Positions 1 through 5,493 of a stretch of DNA of 5,549 nt are shown one piece after another. The stretch covers positions 1 to 5,549 of the forward strand of contig VFMC01000145.1 of the NCBI GenBank assembly GCA_006515795.1, given 5' to 3'. A program made the position numbers and the translations under genes. This DNA comes from Acidimicrobiaceae bacterium (GTDB taxonomy: Bacteria > Actinomycetota > Acidimicrobiia > Acidimicrobiales > Ilumatobacteraceae). Each line of letters starts with the position of its first letter. Position 1 is the stretch's first letter. The notes under the pieces are model-generated. The model saw only the letters and a program-made list of their open reading frames with translations, was not told the origin of the DNA and made no database searches.

Positions 1-613
1 CGCCGGTCGCGACCCCGGTCGCCACGCCGAGGGTGCCGCCCGCAGCGGTCGGCGGCGGTAGGACGGCTGCCACATCGGGGCGGAGTGCCCAGCCCACAAG
101 AGACGCGCCGGCCGCGAGCTCGAGCCCGGCGGGGATGTCCATCGCCGGATCGTCGGTGGCTGCACGGGCATCGCTGCGAGACACCAGCACGAGGTTGGCC
201 AGCGGTACACCGGCCAGTCGCGCCGCCTCCGTGAGCAGCCCGGTCCGGTAGTCGTCGAGACCGTCGTCGTGCACGAGGACGACGGCGCCGGGCTCGGCGC
301 TGTTGCGTTCGCGTGCGGTTCCGAGGATCGACGAGACGAGGTGGCCGATCAGCGACTCGACACCGTATGGCGTCCCGCCGACGATCCTCGGGGCCGGGTC
401 GCCGAGCTGCTGCACGAACTCGCGCGTGACGTGTTGCACGTCGGACGGATCCGTGTTGGCGACGTCGGCTCCTGCCAGGAGCCGGCCGTTGGCGACTGCC
501 ACCACCGATTCGACGGTGGCGCCATCGATGCTGCTCTGTTCAGCGCCATCGCGACTGATCGTGGCCCAGGCCGTGTGGGCGGACCCGACATCGATGCCAA
601 GTCTGTACGTCAT
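1..613 (-). CDS. Hsp70/DnaK-like protein, N-terminal part (partial)
   Basis: This is an open frame of 204 codons on the minus strand with no stop before the left edge, so the C-terminus is missing. The protein begins MTYRLGIDVGSAHTAW, which resembles the phosphate-1 loop of the Hsp70/actin ATPase fold (IDxGTTxT in DnaK). Around residues 110-147 the pattern VVLVHDDG, then YRTGLLTEAARLAGVP, then LVLVSRSDARAA resembles the lobe-I segment of actinobacterial Hsp70-like proteins (V.LTHP..W...R...L..AA..AG...). The canonical EPxAAA stretch is not clear. After about residue 170 the chain turns Ala/Pro-rich and ends in a Gly/Ala/Val-rich stretch that could start a membrane segment or linker, so this may be one of the truncated Hsp70-like proteins rather than a full chaperone. 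The start ATG (613-611) has a GAGGAGG Shine-Dalgarno 12 bases upstream. The gene is divergent from the redox operon, so a functional link is not implied. Family call moderate; function unknown. Confidence 0.65.
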   Translation of the reverse strand, partial: MTYRLGIDVGSAHTAWATISRDGAEQSSIDGATVESVVAVANGRLLAGADVANTDPSDVQHVTREFVQQLGDPAPRIVGGTPYGVESLIGHLVSSILGTARERNSAEPGAVVLVHDDGLDDYRTGLLTEAARLAGVPLANLVLVSRSDARAATDDPAMDIPAGLELAAGASLVGWALRPDVAAVLPPPTAAGGTLGVATGVATG

Positions 614-625
614 CAGAACCTCGCC

Positions 626-632
626 CCTCCTC
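626..632 (-). promoter_or_regulatory. Ribosome binding site of the Hsp70-like gene
   Basis: The minus strand reads GAGGAGG here, followed by 12 bases and then the ATG at 613. It is one of the best anti-16S matches in the window and fixes the start of the minus-strand gene. The spacing is slightly long. Confidence 0.6.
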
Positions 633-660
633 GTCCCTGGTCGTCCCTGGTCGTCCCTCG
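631..660. repeat. Three tandem 10-base repeats
   Basis: Two identical copies of TCGTCCCTGG (631-640, 641-650) are followed by TCGTCCCTCG (651-660), which differs at one base. The repeat lies just upstream of the ribosome binding site of the minus-strand gene, in its probable leader or promoter. One helical turn per copy would place the copies on the same DNA face, but no binding protein is suggested by the sequence alone. Confidence 0.8.
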
Positions 661-670
661 TCAGCGGTGT

Positions 671-708
671 GATCGGTCCCATCGGGCGGGATCGGTCGCC
701 GTCGGGCG
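671..708. repeat. Imperfect tandem 18/19-base repeat
   Basis: GATCGGTCCCATCGGGCG (671-688) is followed after one G by GATCGGTCGCCGTCGGGCG (690-708). The two copies share GATCGGTC and TCGGGCG and differ in the middle by substitutions and one inserted base. It is noncoding and lies in the divergent intergenic region. Confidence 0.55.
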
Positions 709-753
709 CCGCGGTCAATCTAGCCATTGGCGGCCAGGGTCGGCCCGGCACGG

Positions 754-777
754 TGGCCGAGTTGCCGAGTTGCCGAG
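754..777. repeat. Three tandem 8-base repeats
   Basis: TGGCCGAG (754-761) is followed by two identical copies of TTGCCGAG (762-769, 770-777). The array sits about 50 bases upstream of the start of the Rrf2-family regulator and runs into the first CGAGTCG heptamer. It may be slippage-prone sequence or part of an operator. Confidence 0.65.
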
Positions 778-828
778 TCGGGACCTTGTTCCCTGGCGAG
801 TCGCCCTGGCAACGATGAGTCTTCGACT

Positions 829-1228
829 ATGCGACTCGAGATCACCCGCCGAGCCGAGCTCGCGGTGCGGGCGATGGTGTTCCTCGGCAGCGTCGGCGGT
901 CGTGTCAAGAGCCGCGAGATCGCGCTCGAGCTCGCAACGACGTCGATGTTCGTGCCGCAGGTGGTCGGTCCGCTGGTGAAGGCCGGCTGGGTGCAATCCC
1001 ACGCGGGACCGACTGGCGGCTACAACGCTTGTGTCGATCTCCGCGACCTCAGCGTGCTCGACGTGGTCGATCGACGGTGTGACGGATTCCGGCAGGTGCG
1101 TGGTCGCCGATCGACCATGCGCCTCCGGTGCGCCGTGTGCGTTGCACGCCGGATGGGTGCGCGCCAGGCAAGAGCTGGTACGGGCACTCGGGGAGACCCG
1201 ACTGTCGGAGCTGGCCACGGCGAGATGA
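829..1228 (+). pseudogene. Rrf2-family (NsrR/IscR-like) transcriptional regulator, frameshifted
   Basis: Residues 1-80, from ATG 829, form an Rrf2 winged helix: MRLEITRRAELAVRAMVFL, the recognition region LELATTSMFVPQVVGPLVKA, the wing HAGPTGGYNA, then LSVLDVV. After GTC at 1066-1068 the matching frame changes. From 1070 the next frame gives IDGVTDSGRCVVADRPC, then ASGAPCALHAGW, and ends at TGA 1226-1228. Joined, these give about 132 residues with cysteines near 90, 97 and 103 (C-X6-C-X5-C), the pattern that holds an Fe-S cluster in NsrR, IscR and RirA-type sensors. Without the shift the first frame runs to 1269 as 146 residues, its stop overlapping the ric start as TGATG, but the arginine-rich tail is not family-like. 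Family members usually have about two residues between DVV and the (I/V)(D/E)G step, so a five-base loss is the likely cause; a sequencing error is possible. A start at 727 would add 34 unlikely residues. If intact, it probably controls the operon in response to NO, iron or Fe-S status. Confidence 0.75.
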
Positions 1229-1255
1229 CCGATGACAAGCAGATGTCGACAAGAC

Positions 1256-1260
1256 AGGAG
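1256..1260 (+). promoter_or_regulatory. Ribosome binding site of ric
   Basis: AGGAG lies eight bases before the ATG at 1269. It rules out the out-of-frame ATG at 1261, which is too close, and supports independent translation of ric even though the upstream regulator is frameshifted. Confidence 0.7.
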
Positions 1261-1268
1261 ATGAGCTG

Positions 1269-1988
1269 ATGGAGACGATCGATCCAACGATGACCCTTGG
1301 TGCGTTGGTCAACGCCCACCCCGAGCTGGCGCGCGAGTTCGAGCGCCGCGGGCTCGACTACTGCTGTGGCGGGGGCAGATCGCTGACCGATGCGTGCGCC
1401 GGCCGAGGTCTCGATCCGTCCGCCGTGGCAGCCGAGCTGGCCGAGGCGACGACCGGACACGATGCCGGCGACTGGTCCGCCATGAACGCTGCCGACCTGG
1501 TCGACCACCTCGAGGCAACGCACCACCGCTACCTGTGGGACGAGCTGCCGCGTTTGTCAGCCCTGGTGGCCAAGATCGTGTCCGTCCATGGCGACCATCA
1601 CCCCGAGCTCCTCGCCGTCGCATCTTGCTACGAGGCGGTCAGAGCCGACCTGGAACCACACCTGCGCAAGGAGGAGCGCGTCCTGTTCCCGATGATCCGC
1701 GAACTGCAGGGTGCAACCTCGCTGACGGAGTTCCACTGCGGCACGTTGCGCAACCCGATCGGCGTGATGCTGCGCGAGCACGACGCTGTGGGCGACCTCC
1801 TCGCCCGGCTGCGTCAGCTGACCGGCGGCTACCAGCCGCCCGCTGATGGATGTGCTTCCTACATCGCGTGCTTCGCCGCGTTGTCCGAGCTGGAGGCCGA
1901 CACCCACCTGCACATACACAAGGAGAACAACCTTCTCTTCCCGCTCGTTGTGCGGTTGGAAGCCGAGCTCTCGGCGGTGGCGGGGTGA
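1269..1988 (+). CDS. ric: Iron-sulfur cluster repair di-iron protein (Ric/ScdA/YtfE family)
   Basis: The 239-residue cytoplasmic protein has the two-domain layout and length of the Ric family. Residues 8-50 are the ScdA_N (DUF542) domain with the signature GLDYCCGGG, whose Cys32-Cys33 pair is diagnostic. Residues 75-232 form a hemerythrin-like four-helix bundle. Likely di-iron ligands are His86 (in ATHHRYLWDELP), His131 and Glu135 (in EPHLRKEERVLFP), His171 (in LREHDAVG), and His215 and Glu219 (in HLHIHKENNLLFP), matching the His/Glu set known in E. coli YtfE. Family members restore Fe-S clusters damaged by nitric oxide or peroxide and may donate iron. Here the gene follows an Rrf2-type regulator, as in many NO-response loci, and overlaps the next gene by GTGA, so it is probably co-transcribed with the molybdoenzyme. 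A plausible client is the Fe-S-rich oxidoreductase or its assembly in the cytoplasm before export. Family call strong; client inferred. Confidence 0.93.
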   Translation: METIDPTMTLGALVNAHPELAREFERRGLDYCCGGGRSLTDACAGRGLDPSAVAAELAEATTGHDAGDWSAMNAADLVDHLEATHHRYLWDELPRLSALVAKIVSVHGDHHPELLAVASCYEAVRADLEPHLRKEERVLFPMIRELQGATSLTEFHCGTLRNPIGVMLREHDAVGDLLARLRQLTGGYQPPADGCASYIACFAALSELEADTHLHIHKENNLLFPLVVRLEAELSAVAG

Positions 1989-2197
1989 AGGCATCAGGGG
2001 CCACGCGGCGCGTCTTCGTAGCGGTTCTCACCGCGGCGCCGGTGACCGCGCTGTTCGCCGGTTCCGCCGGGGTGCTGCGCAAAGCGGCGCACCTCGGCCG
2101 CCCGTCGGCGGTGGGCACTTCGTCGACCCGGTGTGGGCAATGCGGCCAGTCCGGTCACGCGATGCTCGGCTGCCCGTCGAGCCGGAAGGTGATCTGA
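1985..2197 (+). CDS. Small twin-arginine protein with CX2CX4HX4C zinc-knuckle-like motif
   Basis: A 70-residue protein starts at GTG 1985, whose last two bases with the following A form the ric stop (GTGA overlap), and ends one base before the molybdoenzyme ATG. The start has no good Shine-Dalgarno and probably relies on translational coupling. Residues 7-12 read TRRVFV, close to the Tat consensus (S/T)RRxFLK, followed by a hydrophobic Ala/Val/Leu stretch to about residue 30. This suggests Tat export or a single N-terminal membrane anchor. The C-terminal part contains CGQCGQSGHAMLGCP: Cys50, Cys53, His58, Cys63. That is exactly CX2CX4HX4C, with the GH and CP pairs typical of retroviral-type CCHC zinc knuckles, although the charged and aromatic residues of nucleic-acid-binding knuckles are absent. 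I do not recognise the family. By analogy with the small Tat proteins encoded beside formate dehydrogenases, it may help assemble, anchor or repair the adjacent molybdoenzyme. Coding status is supported by both overlaps; function unknown. Confidence 0.7.
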   Translation: MKASGATRRVFVAVLTAAPVTALFAGSAGVLRKAAHLGRPSAVGTSSTRCGQCGQSGHAMLGCPSSRKVI

Positions 2198-2198
2198 G

Positions 2199-4745
2199 AT
2201 GGTCGAAGATCGAACCGCCGAGCAAGGTGTCGCCGAGCAACCTGTGCCGGTCGGCTTCAGCCGCAGGCGGTTGCTCGCCGGTGGAGCCGTCGGTGCCACC
2301 GCGGCGGCCGCCGCGTTCGTCGCCTACGACCCCGAGGTGGGCAACGCGGTGGAGCTGTCGCTACCCGTCGATCGCGTCGTCCGCACGACCTGTTCACCGA
2401 ACTGCACCGGCTCGTGCGGGCAACTCGCCTTCGTGCGCGACGGCAAGGTGGTGAAGATCCAACAAGCCGCCGACTTCCCCGACCAGGTGTACAACCCGCG
2501 TGGCTGCATGAAGGGCCTGTCGTATCACCTCCAGATCTACAACGACGACAGGGTCCTGACCCCGTTGATCCGCACAGGCGAACGTGGCAGCGGGGAGTTC
2601 CGCCAGGCCAGTTGGGAAGAGGCGCTCGACCACATCGCCGCGAAGATGAAGGCGATCGGTGAACAGCACGGGTGGGATTCGTTCCACGTGTTCGGTCAGG
2701 TTCCCGGGTCGGGATACATCCACAAGGGCGCGAACTATCGGGCGTGTGCGACGTTGGGGATGACGCACGGCACCAGCTTCGACCTCAACGGTGACCTGCC
2801 GATGGGGATGCCGATCACGTTCGGGGTGCAGAACGCGGAGCACGAGGCGAAGGATTGGGCGAACAGCAAGTTCGTTCTGCTGATCGGTTCGAATCCGCTG
2901 GAGACCCGCATCCCCGACGCCCACTTCCTGTTCGACGCGGCCGCCAACGGAGCCCGGCTGGTGGTGGTCGATCCGACGTTCTCGTCGACTGCCGCGAAGG
3001 CCGACACCTGGCTGCAGATCACCCCGGGCACCGACGCGGCCTTCGCCCTGGCGCTCGCCCAAGTGCTGGTGGCGGAAGATCTCGCCGACCTCGGGTTCAT
3101 GCGCACCTACACCGATGCGCCGTTGCTCGTTCGGGCCGACACCGGCAAGCGGTTGCTCGAGAGCGACCTGGTCGGCACGGCAGACCCGAATCGGTTCGTG
3201 GTGTGGGACCTCGCAGCCGGTGCGGAGGCGTTCGTGCCGCTCGACCGGCTCGGCATCCCCGACGGCATCGATGCCGCCCTCGTTGGTGCGTACACCGTCA
3301 CCCTGGCCGACGGCAGCGAGGTGGATGTGCAGCCCGGGTTCGGCCACGTGGTCGCCGAGTTGCAGGCGTGGACCCCCGAGGCAACCGCGGCGATCACCGG
3401 ACTCGATCCGGGCATGGTCCGCGCCGTCGCCCGTGCCTACGCGGCCGAATCGCCGGCGGCGATCATCATGGGCGCCGGGAGCAACCACTGGTTCCATGGC
3501 GACCTGCAAGGTCGGGCGCTGGCACTGTGCGCGGCGCTCACCGGCAACATCGGCAAGTCCGGTGGCGGCTTCAGCGTCTACGTGGGCCAGTACAAGGTGC
3601 GCGTCAAGTGGGCGCCGTGGGTGAACGTCGGCGAGGCGAAGGCGAAGATCGTCGCATCGATCTACTTCCTGCGCGGCAAGACCCCGAACATGCATCCCGA
3701 CGTGCCGTATCCGAAGAACGGGTACAAGGGGCTGTTCTGCACGTTCGCGAACATGTTCGTCCAGGCCCCCGACGTGAACCGCCTGTACGAGACCCTCGAC
3801 GGGCTCGACCTGATCGTCACCGTCGATCACCAGATGACCGACACCGCGAAGTACTCCGATGTCGTGCTGCCGGCCACCACCTGGTACGAGAAGCTCGACC
3901 TCACTGCCACGCCGCTGCATCCGTTCCTCCAGTTGCAGCAACCGGCGATCGACCCGGTCGGCGAGTCGCGTTCGGAGCTGTGGATCTGGCGCGAGCTGAT
4001 CACCCGCATCGATCCCGCCGCGGCAGCAGATCACTGGCAGTACGACGAGGAGGACGCGATCCGGATGATCCTCGCCGAGGGCGGCCCCACCGAGGGGATC
4101 TCCTACGAGCAACTGCAGGCCGGCCCGGTCAGGTTGAACGTGCCCGATCCCGACATCCCCTTCCTCGACCAGATCGAGAACCTCACGCCGTTCCCACCGC
4201 AGTCGCTGCCGGCCGCCCTGGAGAAGACCCAGCCGTTCGTGCCGACCGGACGCATCGAGTTCTACAAGGACTTCGACGCCTTCCTGGAGCACGGTGAACA
4301 GGTGCCCACGTACAAACCCCCTCGCGATGACCAGGCGAACGACCCGAGCAAGTATCCGCTGCGGCTCCTCACCCCGCACTCGAAGTGGCGGATCCACTCC
4401 ACGTTCGGCAACAACCCTTGGATGGAGGAGATCCACGGCGGCAAGCCGCCGGTGCTCATCCATCCCGACGATGCTGCAGCCCGCGACATCGGCGACGGCG
4501 ACGAGATCGAGGTCGTCAACACCCGCGGCCGCGTCGTTGCGTGGGCTCACGTCACCGACTCGGTCAAACCTGGTTCGGTGATCCTGCACGAAGGGTGGTG
4601 GCCGCGCACGTTCAAAGCCGGCAAGGGCGTGAACGAGCTCACCTCGTCGGAGGTCAACCCGATCCACGAGGTGCACTACGTGCCGAACATGTGGTCACCA
4701 TCGACGGGTTGGAAGGACTGCAACTGCGAGGTGCGACATGCGTGA
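2199..4745 (+). CDS. Molybdopterin oxidoreductase, catalytic alpha subunit (DMSO reductase family, NarG-like type II)
   Basis: This 848-residue catalytic subunit would act outside the cytoplasmic membrane after folded export. Residues 21-26 (SRRRLL) and the Ala-rich stretch to about 42 form a Tat signal. Residues 65-103 hold an FS0-type [4Fe-4S] motif: Cys65, Cys69, Cys73 (TTCSPNCTGSCG) and Cys103 (RGCMKG). NarG shares NCTGSC but has His at the first position. SFDLNGDLPMGMPITFG (193-209) aligns with the NarG stretch carrying the Mo-ligand Asp, making Asp195 the probable ligand and giving neither the Cys/Sec of type I nor the Ser of type III. Residues 225-285 (LLIGSNPLETRIPDAHF, VVVDPTFS, ITPGTDAAFALAL) are classic type II. 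The MGD-binding C-terminal domain starts near 719 and includes LIHPDDAAARDIGDGDEIEV. At 848 residues it is shorter than NarG (about 1200) and nearer DdhA, SerA, EbdA and ClrA (about 900). The substrate (an oxyanion, N-oxide, S-oxide or hydrocarbon) cannot be assigned. A weak GGAAGG precedes ATG 2199; its 3' end overlaps the beta gene by eight bases. Confidence 0.92.
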   Translation: MVEDRTAEQGVAEQPVPVGFSRRRLLAGGAVGATAAAAAFVAYDPEVGNAVELSLPVDRVVRTTCSPNCTGSCGQLAFVRDGKVVKIQQAADFPDQVYNPRGCMKGLSYHLQIYNDDRVLTPLIRTGERGSGEFRQASWEEALDHIAAKMKAIGEQHGWDSFHVFGQVPGSGYIHKGANYRACATLGMTHGTSFDLNGDLPMGMPITFGVQNAEHEAKDWANSKFVLLIGSNPLETRIPDAHFLFDAAANGARLVVVDPTFSSTAAKADTWLQITPGTDAAFALALAQVLVAEDLADLGFMRTYTDAPLLVRADTGKRLLESDLVGTADPNRFVVWDLAAGAEAFVPLDRLGIPDGIDAALVGAYTVTLADGSEVDVQPGFGHVVAELQAWTPEATAAITGLDPGMVRAVARAYAAESPAAIIMGAGSNHWFHGDLQGRALALCAALTGNIGKSGGGFSVYVGQYKVRVKWAPWVNVGEAKAKIVASIYFLRGKTPNMHPDVPYPKNGYKGLFCTFANMFVQAPDVNRLYETLDGLDLIVTVDHQMTDTAKYSDVVLPATTWYEKLDLTATPLHPFLQLQQPAIDPVGESRSELWIWRELITRIDPAAAADHWQYDEEDAIRMILAEGGPTEGISYEQLQAGPVRLNVPDPDIPFLDQIENLTPFPPQSLPAALEKTQPFVPTGRIEFYKDFDAFLEHGEQVPTYKPPRDDQANDPSKYPLRLLTPHSKWRIHSTFGNNPWMEEIHGGKPPVLIHPDDAAARDIGDGDEIEVVNTRGRVVAWAHVTDSVKPGSVILHEGWWPRTFKAGKGVNELTSSEVNPIHEVHYVPNMWSPSTGWKDCNCEVRHA

Positions 4746-5493
4746 TCCGATCTCCAGCAGCAACGGTGCCGACGGGCGCGTCTCGCCGATCGAGGCGCTC
4801 TCGGAGGCCAGCCGTGCCTACGGGGCGATCGACGTGAGATCAGCGCATCCCCGCTGGGGGATGGCCGTCGACCTGGAACGGTGCGTCGGTTGCTGGTCGT
4901 GCGCGGTGATCTGCAAGAGCGAGAACGCCGTGCCGCTCGGGTTGTGGTGGAACCGCATCCTCACCGCCGGTGACGACCTCGACACGCCGGCCACCGACGA
5001 GCACGGCGATCCGCACCTGCACTGGGTGCCGCTCGCCTGCCAGCACTGCGACGACGCCCCCTGCGAGAAGGTGTGCCCAACGTCGGCCACCTACATCAAC
5101 GCCGAAGGACTCGTGCTGGTGAACCAGGACGACTGCATCGGCTGCCGCTACTGCATGGCCGCATGCCCGTACGGCGTGCGGGTCTTCAACTGGGGCGAAG
5201 CCGAGTATCCCGTGCCAGAGGGCACCGGAATGGTCGCGACCCGGCCGGTCGGCAGTGTCGAGAAGTGCACCATGTGCGTCCACCGCCTCGCCGAGGACCA
5301 GGTGCCGTCGTGCGTCTGGTCGTGTCCGGCACAGGCCCGCATCTTCGGAGACCTGGAGGCACCCGAGAGCCGCCTCGTGCAGATGCTCGAGAGTCGCAAC
5401 CCCGAGGTGCTGCTGGAGGAGAAGGGAACCCGTCCGAAGGTGTCGTACCTGCAACCGCGCCGCCGCCGCCCGATCGAGAGGAGCGAGTCGTGA
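4738..5493 (+). CDS. Electron-transfer beta subunit with four [4Fe-4S] clusters (DmsB/PhsB/NrfC-like)
   Basis: This 251-residue protein should carry electrons between the alpha subunit and a membrane quinone-reactive subunit. Four cysteine groups are complete: C49-X2-C52-X2-C55-X3-C59; C101-X2-C104-X4-C109-X3-C113; C133-X2-C136-X2-C139-X3-C143 (followed by PYG); and C177-X2-C180-X11-C192-X3-C196. All sixteen ligands are cysteines. In NarH the third group has Trp at the position of Cys136, giving a [3Fe-4S] cluster, so this subunit is of the DmsB/PhsB/TtrB sort. No signal peptide is visible; co-export with the Tat-bearing alpha subunit is the known route for such partners. The first 40 residues are a polar extension before the usual RWGMAVDLERCVGC beginning. 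The ATG at 4738 has GAGGTG (4728-4733) just upstream and overlaps the alpha stop by eight bases, so coupling is likely; ATG 4861 (residue 42) is a less likely alternative. The C-terminus is a basic PRRRRPIER tail. Confidence 0.93.
   Translation: MRDPISSSNGADGRVSPIEALSEASRAYGAIDVRSAHPRWGMAVDLERCVGCWSCAVICKSENAVPLGLWWNRILTAGDDLDTPATDEHGDPHLHWVPLACQHCDDAPCEKVCPTSATYINAEGLVLVNQDDCIGCRYCMAACPYGVRVFNWGEAEYPVPEGTGMVATRPVGSVEKCTMCVHRLAEDQVPSCVWSCPAQARIFGDLEAPESRLVQMLESRNPEVLLEEKGTRPKVSYLQPRRRRPIERSES
5479..5483 (+). promoter_or_regulatory. Ribosome binding site of the downstream subunit gene
   Basis: AGGAG lies six bases before GTG 5490, inside the last codons of the beta gene. It is the main reason for choosing the GTG that overlaps the beta stop codon. 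Confidence 0.65.

Larger units (their letters stand above)
614..828. promoter_or_regulatory. Divergent intergenic region, probable promoters for both directions
   Basis: These 215 bases separate the minus-strand Hsp70-like gene from the plus-strand Rrf2-led operon and should contain both promoters. No strong -35/-10 pair stands out on either strand. A weak plus-strand candidate is TTGTTC at 786-791 with AACGAT at 811-816, spacing 19. The region holds three unrelated short tandem repeats (631-660, 671-708, 754-777). It also has the heptamer CGAGTCG at 774-780 and 797-803, and its reverse complement CGACTCG at 832-838 just inside the regulator gene; these could be operator half-sites. Regulatory role inferred from position; specific sites unproven. 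Confidence 0.45.

Noticed and set aside
795..805. A short perfect inverted repeat, GGCGA-G-TCGCC, considered as a terminator or operator.
   Set aside because: The one-base loop cannot form a normal hairpin and no T-run follows. It coincides with one CGAGTCG heptamer, which explains the symmetry.
727..828. A 34-codon N-terminal extension of the Rrf2 regulator from ATG 727.
   Set aside because: Rrf2 proteins begin directly at a segment like MRLEITRRAELAVRAM. The extension would translate the 8-base tandem repeat and promoter region, so ATG 829 is preferred.
269..979. A 236-codon plus-strand frame over the left part of the window.
   Set aside because: It crosses the Hsp70-like gene in antisense, the repeat-filled intergenic region and the Rrf2 gene out of frame, and its composition is not protein-like.
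1229..1268. The gap between the frameshifted regulator and ric, checked for a terminator or a separate promoter.
   Set aside because: There is no hairpin, T-run or -35/-10 pair; only the ric ribosome binding site is seen.
1850..1984. An upstream extension of the small Tat protein frame to ATG 1850.
   Set aside because: It lies fully inside ric in another frame. The GTG at 1985 gives a GTGA overlap and puts the twin-arginine motif at the N-terminus, as expected.
1557..1994. A 145-codon minus-strand frame opposite ric.
   Set aside because: It is antisense to a clearly conserved two-domain Ric protein and has no recognisable motif of its own.
2855..4297. A 480-codon plus-strand frame inside the alpha subunit gene.
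   Set aside because: It is an arginine-rich out-of-frame shadow without any family motifs.
2394..4676. A 760-codon open frame on the minus strand, antisense to the molybdoenzyme gene.
   Set aside because: Its translation is rich in Arg, Val, Asp, Leu and His with no recognisable domain, as expected opposite a high-GC gene. The plus strand carries an unmistakable molybdoenzyme over the whole span.
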